A stretch of 64,000 bases of DNA from Aquirufa nivalisilvae (GTDB taxonomy: Bacteria; Bacteroidota; Bacteroidia; Cytophagales; Spirosomataceae). The notes below the pieces were generated by a model. That model worked only from the letters and a program-made list of their open reading frames with translations, did not search any database and was not told where the DNA came from. The translations under genes were made by a program, and so were the position numbers. Position 1 is the first letter of the stretch. Each line of letters opens with the position of its first letter. Positions 8,712-17,836 of the stretch are shown here, piece by piece. The DNA is taken from assembly GCF_004307455.1 (NCBI RefSeq), contig NZ_SEWX01000008.1:186001-250000 (forward strand), in the 5' to 3' direction.

Positions 8712-10304
8712 CTAATATCTATATTTCCCTTTTTTGAAGTCAAAAATAAGCAATCTTCTGCCATTTTTTTTCTTTAAAAGCACGGAATCTTGAATTAAGG
8801 TATCTATTTTCTGAACATATAAATCAGTCGGTTCAAAGTACACATTGGTTAATTGGGCATCACTCACATCCGCCGCTCTTACTTGTAAATGTGCAGAATT
8901 CAAAAAATTATTCATTTTTGAAGGATAAATCACGGTATCTCCTACTTGATACTGCTGCTTGATTTTATGTGCGATTTCGATGTAAGGGTTTGACCTTCGA
9001 TCATGGGCAAAAGTATATTTCTGTACTTTATCCGAATAGAGTGGCAGCAATATTTGAACCAAATAATTCACCTGTATGAATAAAAATATACTGCTCACAA
9101 TCCGTATCCAAATGGCTTGTTGAAAAGCATATTCTGCCAAACCCACTGAAATAAATATCCCAAATGGGAGTCCAAAACTAGCATAGCGCAAGAAAAAACC
9201 GGTAGTTGTACCTGCATGGATGGCTGATAGTATTAATACTAGAACAGGAAAAGCAATCTGGATAATCCCAAATAAGTAGAATGACCTAACTTCTTTAGAA
9301 AGGCTTTTTAGCCAAGAGATCACTCCTACGCCGAACAACAACAAGCAAATGGCGCCAATTTTAAATCCATGGCGAACATATAAATCATTGGTCCACAAAA
9401 ATTGATCCGATAATATGGAAACCGTTCTTTTATACAAATTGCCGGCAGTTGCAGGCTCAATCCACCCAGCTATGGGACCACTATGTTCTAAAAACTCGCG
9501 GTATTGCTTGGCGGCATCTGCCTGATATGCTAAAAAATATTGTCCTGGCCCCCATAGCATCCAACTAGCAAATGGAATAATGACTAATATGCCACTTAGG
9601 ATATGTTTTTGCCAAAATTTCCAAGAGTTTCTTTGGGTTAAAGAGAAAATCAATTGACCCACAAAGACCAAAGCTGTAAGGTATGTGCTGAATAAAGCTG
9701 CCAAACTAGTAAGCATCCATAGGATCCACTTTTTACGTGTACTTTTCTGTTGGTTCTCTGCTTGCATAGCAGACCAAAAGTAAAAATTGGAGGCTGTGGT
9801 AAAGAAAATGCTGGTGGTATAATTTCTGGCCTGTTGGCTATAAATCACAAAAAATGGTTCTATGACAGCTAAAGCTAATATGATGATTGGAAAGACTCTT
9901 GATTGAGGTCGAATTTTTCGAGCCCAGTAGAAAAGTAGCCAAAGCGTCAACATATTAAAAAGGACTGAAACCGAGCGAATGACTCCATCTTCTTTGCCAA
10001 ACAAAAAGGCAAATAATTTCAGCATCATGTCGTGCACTAAACTATTCCCACTCACATCGCCACGGGCATCTGCGTCTAACCAGGCCTTGATACCTCTAGA
10101 CTTCCAAAAATCTTCTGGTGTAAATGTCTTTGGAGGAGCTAACATATCCGTCATTCCACCAAAATTGGTATTTCCTACTGCTAAAAGAAGGCTTTGCTTT
10201 TCATCTCCAAATAAGCCAAATTGACCAATATGATAGGTTCTTAGGCCCAATGCTAAGAGCATTAAAGCAAAAAAACTCAATACAAAAAGGCCTTTATTTT
10301 TCAT
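8712..10304 (-). CDS. GT39-like integral membrane glycosyltransferase
   Basis: About 530 residues with an N-terminal membrane anchor, then HIGQFGLFGDEKQSLLLAVG. The acidic pair (GDE) in the first external loop is the hallmark of PMT/ArnT-type transferases that take sugar from a polyprenyl phosphate. Around nine to eleven further hydrophobic segments follow, and a soluble C-terminal part of about 100 residues closes the protein. The acceptor is unknown; protein or lipid A-like targets are both possible. Two ATGs are available (10313 and 10304), and I use the second, which begins the hydrophobic leader. A near-consensus -7 element (TATGTTTT on the minus strand, about 10322-10329) lies just upstream and abuts the nrdA terminator. 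It is the first gene of the four-gene unit that runs to 4142. Confidence 0.82.
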   Translation of the reverse strand: MKNKGLFVLSFFALMLLALGLRTYHIGQFGLFGDEKQSLLLAVGNTNFGGMTDMLAPPKTFTPEDFWKSRGIKAWLDADARGDVSGNSLVHDMMLKLFAFLFGKEDGVIRSVSVLFNMLTLWLLFYWARKIRPQSRVFPIIILALAVIEPFFVIYSQQARNYTTSIFFTTASNFYFWSAMQAENQQKSTRKKWILWMLTSLAALFSTYLTALVFVGQLIFSLTQRNSWKFWQKHILSGILVIIPFASWMLWGPGQYFLAYQADAAKQYREFLEHSGPIAGWIEPATAGNLYKRTVSILSDQFLWTNDLYVRHGFKIGAICLLLFGVGVISWLKSLSKEVRSFYLFGIIQIAFPVLVLILSAIHAGTTTGFFLRYASFGLPFGIFISVGLAEYAFQQAIWIRIVSSIFLFIQVNYLVQILLPLYSDKVQKYTFAHDRRSNPYIEIAHKIKQQYQVGDTVIYPSKMNNFLNSAHLQVRAADVSDAQLTNVYFEPTDLYVQKIDTLIQDSVLLKKKNGRRLLIFDFKKGKYRY

Positions 10305-10328
10305 CGAACACATTTAGCTAGAAAACAT

Positions 10329-10362
10329 AAAAATCACTTGATGTTGCCATCAAGTGATTTTT
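10329..10362. terminator. Bidirectional intrinsic terminator after nrdA
   Basis: Arms AAAAATCACTTGATG (10329-10343) and CATCAAGTGATTTTT (10348-10362) pair perfectly around a 4-nt loop, with five T on both strands. It lies between the end of nrdA and the start of the glycosyltransferase unit, both on the minus strand, and so separates the two transcripts. Confidence 0.85.
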
Positions 10363-10395
10363 AAACACAATTTGAAACTGAATAACAGCTTTTTA

Positions 10396-12843
10396 TTAAG
10401 AACCACAGGCCTCACATGCTTCAGGATTGTCTAAAGAACAAGTCATATCGGCTCTATTCTGCGATTCTGCTTCGGTGAATGAAGCAGCTGATGCAGCTTG
10501 CTGTCTCGCATACTGCATTTCTGATTCATGCACATTATTAGTTTGCTCAATCGCCACTTCTGCTTGTTTTTCGATAGTGAATTTAATGGCATCAGCAGCA
10601 GCTTTGGTACGTAGGTAATACATACCTGTTTTCAATCCTAGCTTCCAAGCGTGGAAATGCATGGATGTTAACTTGCCAAAGTTCACATCTTGAATGTGGA
10701 TGTTCAAGCTTTGCGATTGGCAGATATAGGCTCCGCGATCTGCGGCCATTTCTAAAATCGTTTTTTGCTTAATCTCCCAAACTGTTTTGTATAAATCTTT
10801 TAAGTCTTGAGGAATTTCAGGGATATTTTGAACCGAGCCATTCGCAGAGATCAGCTTATTCTTCATACTCTCATTCCACAAGCCTAATTTGATCAAATCT
10901 TTTAACAAGTGTTTATTAACAACCGCAAACTCTCCAGACAATACACGACGTGCATAAATATTAGAAGTATACGGTTCAAAACACTCGTTATTTCCTAAAA
11001 TCTGGCTAGTAGATGCCGTTGGCATTGGAGCCACTAACAAGGAGTTACGAACTCCATTTTCTACAACTAAGCGACGAAGTGATTCCCAATCCCAACGTCC
11101 TGATTCTGGAGTTACTCCCCACATGTCGAATTGGAAAACACCTTTAGAGATAGGTGAACCTTCCCATGTAGAATAAGGTCCTTCTACTTTCGCTAGCTCC
11201 ATGGATGCTTCCATAGATGCGTAGTAAATAGTTTCAAAAATATCCTTATTCAATTGTTTCGCTGCTTCTGACTCGAATGGCATACGTAACATAATGAACA
11301 CATCAGCCAAACCTTGTACACCTAATCCGATAGGACGGTGACGCAAGTTCGAATTTCTTGCTTCTGGCACTGGATAATAGTTCACATCGATAATCTTATT
11401 CAAGTTGCGAGTTGCCGCTTTTGTTACTTCGTATAATTTATCGTGATCAAATGCCAAGATTCCTTGCTCGTTCATTCGAACGTACTTAGGCAATGCCAGT
11501 GAAGCAAGGTTACATACAGCTACTTCATCTTTAGAAGTATACTCCATGATTTCAGTACATAAGTTAGACGACTTAATCGTACCTAAATTCTTTTGATTTG
11601 ATTTTTTATTGGCAGCATCTTTGTACAACATGTAAGGTGTACCTGTCTCTGTTTGTGACTCCAATACTTTAAACCACAATTCCTGAGCTTTTACAACTTG
11701 ACTTGCTTTTCCAGCCAATTCATATTTTTCGTACAATGCTTCAAACTCTTCACCATAGGCATCAGAAAGACCTGGGCACTCATGAGGACAGAACAATGAC
11801 CATTCGGCATTTTCTTCCACGCGCTTCATGAACAAATCTGGAATCCACAATGCGTAGAATAAATCCCTAGCACGCATTTCTTCTTTACCGTGATTTTTCT
11901 TCAATTCTAAGAAGTCAAATACATCGGCATGCCAAGGCTCAAGGTAGATAGCAAACGATCCTTTACGCTTTCCTCCTCCTTGATCTACATAACGTGCTGT
12001 ATCATTAAATACACGCAACATTGGGATGATACCATTGGATGTACCGTTGGTTCCTTTGATGTAAGATCCCGTAGCACGGATATTGTGAATACTCAAACCA
12101 ATTCCACCAGCAGATTGTGAAATCTTAGCAGTTTGTTTTAATGTATCGTAAATACCTTCGATGGAATCATCTTGCATGGTTAACAAGAAACAAGACGACA
12201 TCTGAGGCTTAGGAGTACCTGCATTAAACAAAGTTGGTGTAGCATGGGTAAACCAACGCTCCGACAATAAATTGTAGGTATCAATCGCAGCAGCAATATC
12301 AGCACCATGAATACCAACAGCTACACGCATCAACATATGTTGAGGACGCTCAGCGATTTGACCTTCTAATTTTAATAAATATGATTTCTCTAATGTTTTG
12401 AAACCAAAATAATCATAACCAAAATCACGATCATAGATGATAGCTTCATCCAACTCTACCGCATTTTTTTTGATGATATCATAGATTTCCTTCGAAAGAA
12501 GTGCTGCATTTTGACCTGTTTTGGGATCTACATACGTATACAAGCGCTTCATTGTTGCCGAAAAGGACTTCAATGTATTCTTGTGTAAGTTAGAGATAGC
12601 GATACGTGCTGCCAATACAGCGTAGTCAGGATGCTTGGTCGTTAACGAAGCTGCTGTCTCAGCCGCTAAGTTATCCAACTCCGTGGTTTTAACCCCGTCA
12701 TAAAGCCCTGTAATCACTTTTCTAGCAACCTCTAGAGGTTGAACAAAAAATGGATCCAAGCTATAGCAAAGCTTCTCAATTCTTGCTGTGATTTTATCGA
12801 ACTTGACAGATTCACGTCGACCGTCTCTTTTAATTACGTACAT
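10396..12843 (-). CDS. nrdA: Ribonucleoside-diphosphate reductase, class I alpha subunit
   Basis: The protein has 815 residues and reduces ribonucleotides to deoxyribonucleotides in the cytoplasm, together with a radical-carrying beta subunit. It starts with an ATP-cone (residues 1-90, [18 protein letters not shown]), the usual allosteric activity switch. Family landmarks are [52 protein letters not shown] and [20 protein letters not shown]. The C-terminal tail has paired cysteines ([14 protein letters not shown]), which re-reduce the active site. No nrdB lies next to it in this window, which is unusual for E. coli-like operons but not disqualifying. It is transcribed alone from the gap before rpmE2 and ends at a strong terminator. 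Confidence 0.95.
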   Translation of the reverse strand: MYVIKRDGRRESVKFDKITARIEKLCYSLDPFFVQPLEVARKVITGLYDGVKTTELDNLAAETAASLTTKHPDYAVLAARIAISNLHKNTLKSFSATMKRLYTYVDPKTGQNAALLSKEIYDIIKKNAVELDEAIIYDRDFGYDYFGFKTLEKSYLLKLEGQIAERPQHMLMRVAVGIHGADIAAAIDTYNLLSERWFTHATPTLFNAGTPKPQMSSCFLLTMQDDSIEGIYDTLKQTAKISQSAGGIGLSIHNIRATGSYIKGTNGTSNGIIPMLRVFNDTARYVDQGGGKRKGSFAIYLEPWHADVFDFLELKKNHGKEEMRARDLFYALWIPDLFMKRVEENAEWSLFCPHECPGLSDAYGEEFEALYEKYELAGKASQVVKAQELWFKVLESQTETGTPYMLYKDAANKKSNQKNLGTIKSSNLCTEIMEYTSKDEVAVCNLASLALPKYVRMNEQGILAFDHDKLYEVTKAATRNLNKIIDVNYYPVPEARNSNLRHRPIGLGVQGLADVFIMLRMPFESEAAKQLNKDIFETIYYASMEASMELAKVEGPYSTWEGSPISKGVFQFDMWGVTPESGRWDWESLRRLVVENGVRNSLLVAPMPTASTSQILGNNECFEPYTSNIYARRVLSGEFAVVNKHLLKDLIKLGLWNESMKNKLISANGSVQNIPEIPQDLKDLYKTVWEIKQKTILEMAADRGAYICQSQSLNIHIQDVNFGKLTSMHFHAWKLGLKTGMYYLRTKAAADAIKFTIEKQAEVAIEQTNNVHESEMQYARQQAASAASFTEAESQNRADMTCSLDNPEACEACGS

Positions 12844-13248
12844 ACTTTATATATTAGAAAAATTAGCGTCTCAATTATTCAGCATACAACCCTTTTAAAG
12901 CACAAAAGATTCCCATTCTAGAAAATTTCTCATCTAAAACATTCAAGTAAATATCACTTGAAAAATGGTTGGCGGTTTTGTTTTTAAGCTTTAACTTCAT
13001 CCAAGGATTGCATACTCCTTGGGGGGTTGGGCACTACGTAAAATTAGAAAAAAAGAACACCGCTTGCAAACTATTTTTTCTCCAAAAAAAATAAAAAAAT
13101 AAGGCTTATTTGAAATACAACATTCAAGTAACCTCATGTCAATTCGTTACGACATCTGCGTCTTTGAAAAGTACCAGAAAATATTTTTTAAGATTTTTTT
13201 AAGCAATCAATTATTGGCAAAAACCCCGAAAAATTGTTATACATTTTT
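12844..13248. other. 405-bp non-coding gap between nrdA and rpmE2
   Basis: This is AT-rich DNA upstream of two divergent genes, with no convincing coding frame. It holds two copies of the 13-mer AACATTCAAGTAA (12938-12950 and 13119-13131). It also has a CCAAGGA/TCCTTGG hairpin (13001-13022) and a small ATGTC/GACAT dyad (about 13136-13155). I could not identify a clear nrdA promoter or NrdR-type boxes. The direct repeats may be regulatory, but that is a guess. Confidence 0.4.
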
Positions 13249-13278
13249 TTGGTTTTCCTTATTAAATCTTTAATTTTG
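13249..13278 (+). promoter_or_regulatory. Promoter of rpmE2 (TTG-19-TAATTTTG)
   Basis: TTG at 13249-13251 and TAATTTTG at 13271-13278 are separated by exactly 19 bp. This fits the Bacteroidetes housekeeping promoter (TTG ... TAnnTTTG). Transcription should begin near 13285, giving a leader of roughly 78 nt before the ATG at 13363. Confidence 0.75.
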
Positions 13279-13362
13279 CATCCCGAATTACCTAAACCTT
13301 CATCCCACAGGTTTCATTATCAAACAACAAGACGGCAGGGAATCGTCATTATACTACCCAAC

Positions 13363-13608
13363 ATGAAAAAAGACATTCACCCAGAATACAAAGAAGTTGT
13401 ATTTCACGATTTATCAGCAGATTACAAGTTTTTAACTCGTTCTTGCGTTAATACAACTGAAACAACTGAATTCGAAGGAGCTACTTATCCTGTATTTAAA
13501 ATTGAGGTTTCTTCTCAATCACACCCTTTTTACACAGGTAAAAACGTGTTATTAGATACTACAGGTCGTGTGGATAAATTCAACAAGCGTTACGCTCAGA
13601 AAAACTAA
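13363..13608 (+). CDS. rpmE2: 50S ribosomal protein L31 type B
   Basis: The product has 81 residues, beginning [20 protein letters not shown] and ending [17 protein letters not shown], which is diagnostic of bacterial L31. It lacks the CxxC zinc-binding cysteines, so it is the zinc-independent type B (C-) form. The frame is open upstream to 13234, but that part is unlike L31 and lies inside the predicted promoter and leader, so the ATG at 13363 is the start. It is a monocistronic unit with its own promoter and terminator. Confidence 0.96.
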   Translation: MKKDIHPEYKEVVFHDLSADYKFLTRSCVNTTETTEFEGATYPVFKIEVSSQSHPFYTGKNVLLDTTGRVDKFNKRYAQKN

Positions 13609-13631
13609 TCCAAACAAAAAACATTACCTTG

Positions 13632-13665
13632 GCCTCCTCGAACTTGTTTCAGGGAGGCTTTTTTA
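13632..13665 (+). terminator. Intrinsic terminator of rpmE2
   Basis: GCCTCC and GGAGGC arms around a loop of about 14-15 nt are followed by a run of six T. The T run leads directly into the promoter of the next gene. Confidence 0.8.
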
Positions 13666-13668
13666 TTG

Positions 13669-13676
13669 TATTTTTG
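13669..13676 (+). promoter_or_regulatory. -7 element of the GlmU-like gene, almost on its start codon
   Basis: TATTTTTG is a full TAnnTTTG match ending only 4 bp before the ATG at 13681, so the transcript should be leaderless or nearly so. A TTG at 13644-13646 gives a 22-bp spacing and would lie in the loop of the rpmE2 terminator hairpin. Confidence 0.6.
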
Positions 13677-13680
13677 CCGC

Positions 13681-14823
13681 ATGCTGGAAAATGTCAACTT
13701 CTACAATGACCCTCTCCTGGTTCAATCCATGAGGCCATTGAGCTATTATCGATCTCTAGATCAATTATGGCTCGGAACCAGCACGATACAGGATAAATGG
13801 AAGTCGTTTATACCAAACAGCCACCAGCCTGCAAATACCTATCTTTCTATTTTGGGATCATTACTCCCCAATCAAGCTGTTGTTTCAGCAATCTCCCAAT
13901 TAGAGCACAATACTGTTTTAGTTCAAGGCCAACAGGTATTAGCCTTTACAGGTTCAGAACCTCGCCCATCGCAAGATTCCCCATTCTCCGACAAACGAAA
14001 AGTAGAATACGCAGGAAAGGCCCGTTGGATTCAACATCCTGAAGATCTTTTAATACATCAAGCTGAGGTCTTGCAGCAAGAAATACAGCCTGCCCCATTT
14101 GATGTCGAAAAATATCAATCTCTGGGCAACATCATTTTATCTCCATCGAATTGTTTCATACATCCAAGTGCTCAGTTAAAAGGATGCATGCTGGATGCTA
14201 GTTCTGGCCCTATCTATGTAGGCGAAGATGTCAATCTGCAAATGGGAACCATCATTCAAGGACCGGTCGCTTTTTTAAAAGGCTCAACAACTAATTTAGG
14301 TGCTAAAATCAGACCTAACACCACCATAGGTCCAGGATGCAAAGTGGGAGGAGAAGTAAATCACTCCATCTTTTTCCCCTTTAGTAATAAAGCGCATGAA
14401 GGATATATTGGAAGTTCCGTCATTGGCGCGCATAGCAATATGGGAGCTCTCACCAGTAATTCCAATCTAAAAAATGATTTAAAACCTGTTGCCATCTTTG
14501 ATTATAGCCTATCAAAGCCCAGAAATACAGGTATCATGGCCCTAGGGCTTATCATGGGCGATTTTGTTACAACAGGCATACACAGTAAGTTCAATACAGG
14601 CAGCGTCATCGGTTGCCATTGCAATATTAGTAGCCAAGGTTTCTTACCAAAATTTATCCCTTCTTTTACTTGGGGAGAATATCCCAATGCCCAAACCTAC
14701 CAAATGGAAAAGGCGAAACAAGTAGCCAGCCAATGGATCAACCTAAAACATCAAGCAATTCCTGAAAATCTAGCTCAGGTCATGGAAGAAATTTGGAAAG
14801 AGGAGGCTTCTTTCCGAACTTAG
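13681..14823 (+). CDS. GlmU-like sugar nucleotidyl/acetyltransferase, Bacteroidetes type
   Basis: The 380-residue product begins MLENVNFYNDPLLVQSMRP. Its second half is a left-handed beta-helix of hexapeptide repeats (about residues 150-340), for example CFIHPSAQLKGCML, IYVGEDVNLQMGTIIQGPV and TTIGPGCKVGG. It resembles the Bacteroidetes GlmU-family proteins proposed to make UDP-N-acetylglucosamine. The N-terminal domain lacks the usual LAAGxGTRM nucleotide loop of GlmU, so the pyrophosphorylase function is less certain than the acyltransferase fold. The start at 13681 is chosen over an in-frame TTG at 13666, which falls in the rpmE2 terminator. The next gene (holB) follows after 27 bp. Confidence 0.8.
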   Translation: MLENVNFYNDPLLVQSMRPLSYYRSLDQLWLGTSTIQDKWKSFIPNSHQPANTYLSILGSLLPNQAVVSAISQLEHNTVLVQGQQVLAFTGSEPRPSQDSPFSDKRKVEYAGKARWIQHPEDLLIHQAEVLQQEIQPAPFDVEKYQSLGNIILSPSNCFIHPSAQLKGCMLDASSGPIYVGEDVNLQMGTIIQGPVAFLKGSTTNLGAKIRPNTTIGPGCKVGGEVNHSIFFPFSNKAHEGYIGSSVIGAHSNMGALTSNSNLKNDLKPVAIFDYSLSKPRNTGIMALGLIMGDFVTTGIHSKFNTGSVIGCHCNISSQGFLPKFIPSFTWGEYPNAQTYQMEKAKQVASQWINLKHQAIPENLAQVMEEIWKEEASFRT

Positions 14824-14850
14824 CCTTTTCGTTTACTCATTCCAAAAGGC

Positions 14851-15984
14851 ATGCTTTTTAAGGATATTCCGGGCTTATTTGATATCAAAAAAACATTGAG
14901 TGCTGCTGTGCAAAATCAGCATATTGCGCATGCTCAATTGTTTCATGGCTCCTATGGAGGACCTCAATTAGCCTTGGCCTTGGCATTTACAAGCTATTTA
15001 TTTTGTACGAATCGACAAGGGGATGATGCTTGTGGAGAATGCGCGAGCTGTCAAAAAATGAAAAGAGCAGTTCATCCCGATTTGGTATTCCTTTTTCCGA
15101 CCATCGTTACAAAAAAAGTAAAAGAACCTGAATCTGACTTATTCTTGCCTGAATGGAGAAATTTTATTGCTGATTCTCCCTATCGAACTTTGCCTGAATG
15201 GCTGGTTTATTTAGGCGCAGAAGGAAACAAACAAGGGAATTTTCCTGTAGAAGAAACCCGAAAACTGATTCCAAAGATTAGCTTAAAACCATTTGAGGCG
15301 CCTTTTAAAGTTGTCATTTTATGGAATCCTGAATCATTAAATGCCTCTTCAGGAAATGCTCTGCTAAAGACTTTGGAAGAACCGCCTTCTACTACCTTAT
15401 TTTTATTGGTATGTTCTGATCCTCAAAAATTACTCGCCACCATCCTTTCTAGGACCCAACGTGTAAAAATTCCCATGGTAGAAGAGCATGCCATCGCTGA
15501 TTTTTTAGTGGAACAATCTTCCATTGACCCTGACAAAGCATTGCAATTAGCCCAAAGCGCAGAAGGGAATATTTCTTGGGCATTAGAAAAGTCGAAAACG
15601 GAAAATTTAAGTACTTCCACTTGGTTTGCAGAATGGATGCGAGCCATCTATTCCAAAAACTTGAGCAAGTTGGTGATTTTAGCTGACCAGTTTGACGGTT
15701 TTGCCAAAGAAGATCAAAAAGGCCTTTTAGAATATAGCCTTCACGTGCTTAGACAATGTCTATATCAAATTTCGGGTGCCCCTCAATTGATAAAATCATT
15801 GGAAAAAGAAAAAAAATTCATTGATAATTTTTCAAAGACTTTAAGTCAAGAGAAAATAGAAAAGATGTCTAGTAAAGTTTCGGATGTACACTACCATTTG
15901 GAGAGAAACGCCCGTGCCAAAATGGTCCATTTAGACTTATCCTTACAATTTGTCCGCATTTATCATGCACCACAAAAAGCCTAA
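14851..15984 (+). CDS. holB: DNA polymerase III delta' subunit-like clamp-loader protein
   Basis: A 377-residue AAA+ clamp-loader subunit. It has the four-cysteine zinc module (C51-TNRQGDDACGECASC, about residues 51-66). Further landmarks are SGNALLKTLEEPPSTTLFLL and the sensor-like ILSRTQRVKIP. The Walker A position reads GSYGGPQLALA and has lost the GKT, which is normal for delta', a stator that does not hydrolyse ATP. It helps load the sliding clamp at the replication fork. The hemC gene starts 2 bp after its stop, so they share a transcript. Confidence 0.88.
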   Translation: MLFKDIPGLFDIKKTLSAAVQNQHIAHAQLFHGSYGGPQLALALAFTSYLFCTNRQGDDACGECASCQKMKRAVHPDLVFLFPTIVTKKVKEPESDLFLPEWRNFIADSPYRTLPEWLVYLGAEGNKQGNFPVEETRKLIPKISLKPFEAPFKVVILWNPESLNASSGNALLKTLEEPPSTTLFLLVCSDPQKLLATILSRTQRVKIPMVEEHAIADFLVEQSSIDPDKALQLAQSAEGNISWALEKSKTENLSTSTWFAEWMRAIYSKNLSKLVILADQFDGFAKEDQKGLLEYSLHVLRQCLYQISGAPQLIKSLEKEKKFIDNFSKTLSQEKIEKMSSKVSDVHYHLERNARAKMVHLDLSLQFVRIYHAPQKA

Positions 15985-15986
15985 AC

Positions 15987-16913
15987 ATGCAGCATATTAG
16001 AATAGGAACTCGAAATTCAGCATTAGCCTTATGGCAAGCAAACCATATTGGTCACTTGCTAGAAAAGGCAGGATTTAGCTATGAACTAATGGCCATTAGC
16101 ACCAAAGGAGATCAAGTATTAGATCGCTCTTTATCTAAAATTGGTTCAAAAGGGGTTTTTACGGAAGAGTTAGAAACGATGCTCCGAGAAGGAGAAATTG
16201 ATATTGCTCAACATTCAGCCAAAGATTTGCCCTCACATTTACCAGAAGATTTAGAATTAATAGCATATACCGAAAGAGAAGCTGCACATGATGTGGTGCT
16301 TAGTTTAGACCCTAGCTTACGTTTAGATACAGACAAGAAATTAAAAATTGGCACCTCTTCAACACGCAGAAGAGCATTTTTGAAGCATTTCTATCCACAG
16401 CATGAAGCAGTAGAAATGCGAGGGAATTTACAAACTCGACTAGAAAAACTGAAACAAGGCACCTGCGATGCCATGCTTCTAGCCTATGCTGGAGTACACC
16501 GCATGGATATGAGTGCTTATATCACGCAACATTTAGAAATAGCACAATTTGTCCCAGCCGTGGGACAAGGCTCAGTGGCCATTCAATGTGCCGTTACTTT
16601 GGATCCCAGCCTCAAAGAACAAATTAGGGCCGCCTGTAACCATATAGAAACAGAAAAATGCCTGTTGGCAGAGAGAAGCTTATTGTATCAACTAGAAGGA
16701 GGCTGTAGTGTTCCCGTATATGGCCATGCTGTTTTAAAAGAGGATTCTCTACAATTAACGGGCGGTGTGCTGAGTTTAAATGGCCAACAAAAAATAGAAT
16801 TCACACAAATTGGTACTCATCCTGAAATTTTAGGTGAACATTTAGCGGGAGATTTGGTAAATTCGGGTGCTAGAAAAATCCTACAAGCCATTAGGGCAGA
16901 GTTAAATCCATAA
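15987..16913 (+). CDS. hemC: Hydroxymethylbilane synthase (porphobilinogen deaminase)
   Basis: The 308-residue enzyme joins four porphobilinogen molecules into hydroxymethylbilane, an early step of haem synthesis. The N-terminus IRIGTRNSALALWQANHI, the arginine-rich STRRRAFL and the cofactor-attachment loop LEGGCSVPVYGHA (Cys about 238) are all present. The next enzyme, HemD, is encoded far away at 38286. The gene sits 2 bp behind holB. Confidence 0.96.
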   Translation: MQHIRIGTRNSALALWQANHIGHLLEKAGFSYELMAISTKGDQVLDRSLSKIGSKGVFTEELETMLREGEIDIAQHSAKDLPSHLPEDLELIAYTEREAAHDVVLSLDPSLRLDTDKKLKIGTSSTRRRAFLKHFYPQHEAVEMRGNLQTRLEKLKQGTCDAMLLAYAGVHRMDMSAYITQHLEIAQFVPAVGQGSVAIQCAVTLDPSLKEQIRAACNHIETEKCLLAERSLLYQLEGGCSVPVYGHAVLKEDSLQLTGGVLSLNGQQKIEFTQIGTHPEILGEHLAGDLVNSGARKILQAIRAELNP

Positions 16914-16930
16914 TCTTGTTGAAATTTCGC

Positions 16931-17836
16931 ATGAAAAAGAAAATTTTAATTACCGGTTCCAATGGCTTATTAGGTCAAAAATTAGTGCAATTGCTCGTCA
17001 AGCAAGAGGACATTGACTTAATTGCAACAGCTAAAGGTCCCAACCGTCTTGCTTCAAGTTCAGGGTATACCTATGTATCCTTAGATATCACGCAAGAAAA
17101 AGAGGTAATGGATATTTTTCAAGCCTATCAACCTGACGTATTAATTCATACGGCAGCCATGACGAATGTGGATACCTGTGAGGTGGATCCAGCAGGTTGC
17201 GAATTATTGAATGTAACAGCAGTACGCTATTTAATCCAAGCCTGCGAAGCTCACGACACATTTATGTGTCATTTATCTACTGACTTTATTTTTGATGGTG
17301 CACATGGGCCTTATGATGAAGAAGCTCAGCCCAATCCTATTTCCATTTATGGAGAGAGTAAACTAGCTGCAGAAAAACTACTACAAGAATCATCGATTCG
17401 TTGGGCTATCGCTAGAACGGTACTTGTATTTGGTATTGTTCAAGATATGAGCCGAACAAACATCATTTTGTGGGTAAAAAAATCATTGGAAGAAGGCAAA
17501 TCCATTCAAGTTGTTACGGATCAATTCCGCACTCCTACCCTAGCCGAAGATTTAGCCATTGGCTGCTGGTTGATTGCCCAAAAAGAAGCGGAAGGCGTAT
17601 TCAATATATCGGGTTCTGATTTTCTAACCCCTTATGAAATGGCCATCAAAACGGCTAATTTCTTTACTTTACCTATAGAATTAATAAAAAAAGCCGATTC
17701 TTCTACCTTCCAACAGGCCGCTAAGCGCCCACCTAGAACAGGCTTTGTTTTAGACAAGGCAAAAAAACTCCTAGGTTATCAGCCTAGGAGTTTTGATGAG
17801 GGAATTGCTATCGTTGCCGAACAAATTCGGGCTTAA
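16931..17836 (+). CDS. RmlD-like dTDP-4-dehydrorhamnose reductase family protein
   Basis: A 301-residue short-chain dehydrogenase with the Rossmann motif [13 protein letters not shown] (residues about 6-18). [17 protein letters not shown] and the catalytic [10 protein letters not shown] (YxxxK) are present, as is the RmlD substrate-binding type C-terminus. RmlD makes dTDP-L-rhamnose, but no other rml genes are nearby, so another nucleotide sugar is possible. I use the ATG at 16931; a TTG at 16916 is in frame but lies right after the hemC stop. The last codons contain a terminator hairpin for the opposing obg gene, and its TAA overlaps the obg stop. Confidence 0.82.
   Translation: MKKKILITGSNGLLGQKLVQLLVKQEDIDLIATAKGPNRLASSSGYTYVSLDITQEKEVMDIFQAYQPDVLIHTAAMTNVDTCEVDPAGCELLNVTAVRYLIQACEAHDTFMCHLSTDFIFDGAHGPYDEEAQPNPISIYGESKLAAEKLLQESSIRWAIARTVLVFGIVQDMSRTNIILWVKKSLEEGKSIQVVTDQFRTPTLAEDLAIGCWLIAQKEAEGVFNISGSDFLTPYEMAIKTANFFTLPIELIKKADSSTFQQAAKRPPRTGFVLDKAKKLLGYQPRSFDEGIAIVAEQIRA
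17762..17794 (-). terminator. Terminator of obg located inside the 3' end of the opposing gene
   Basis: The 12-bp arms AAAACTCCTAGG (17764-17775) and CCTAGGAGTTTT (17783-17794) pair perfectly around a 7-nt loop. On the minus strand the hairpin is followed by seven T, giving a full intrinsic terminator about 40 bp past the obg stop. The same bases encode residues near the C-terminus of the RmlD-like protein ([14 protein letters not shown]). In the plus direction only four T follow. Confidence 0.75.

Noticed and set aside
10427-12120. Several 60-80-codon plus-strand frames within nrdA
   Set aside because: They are opposite-strand shadows of a well-conserved gene, with no start signals or family resemblance.
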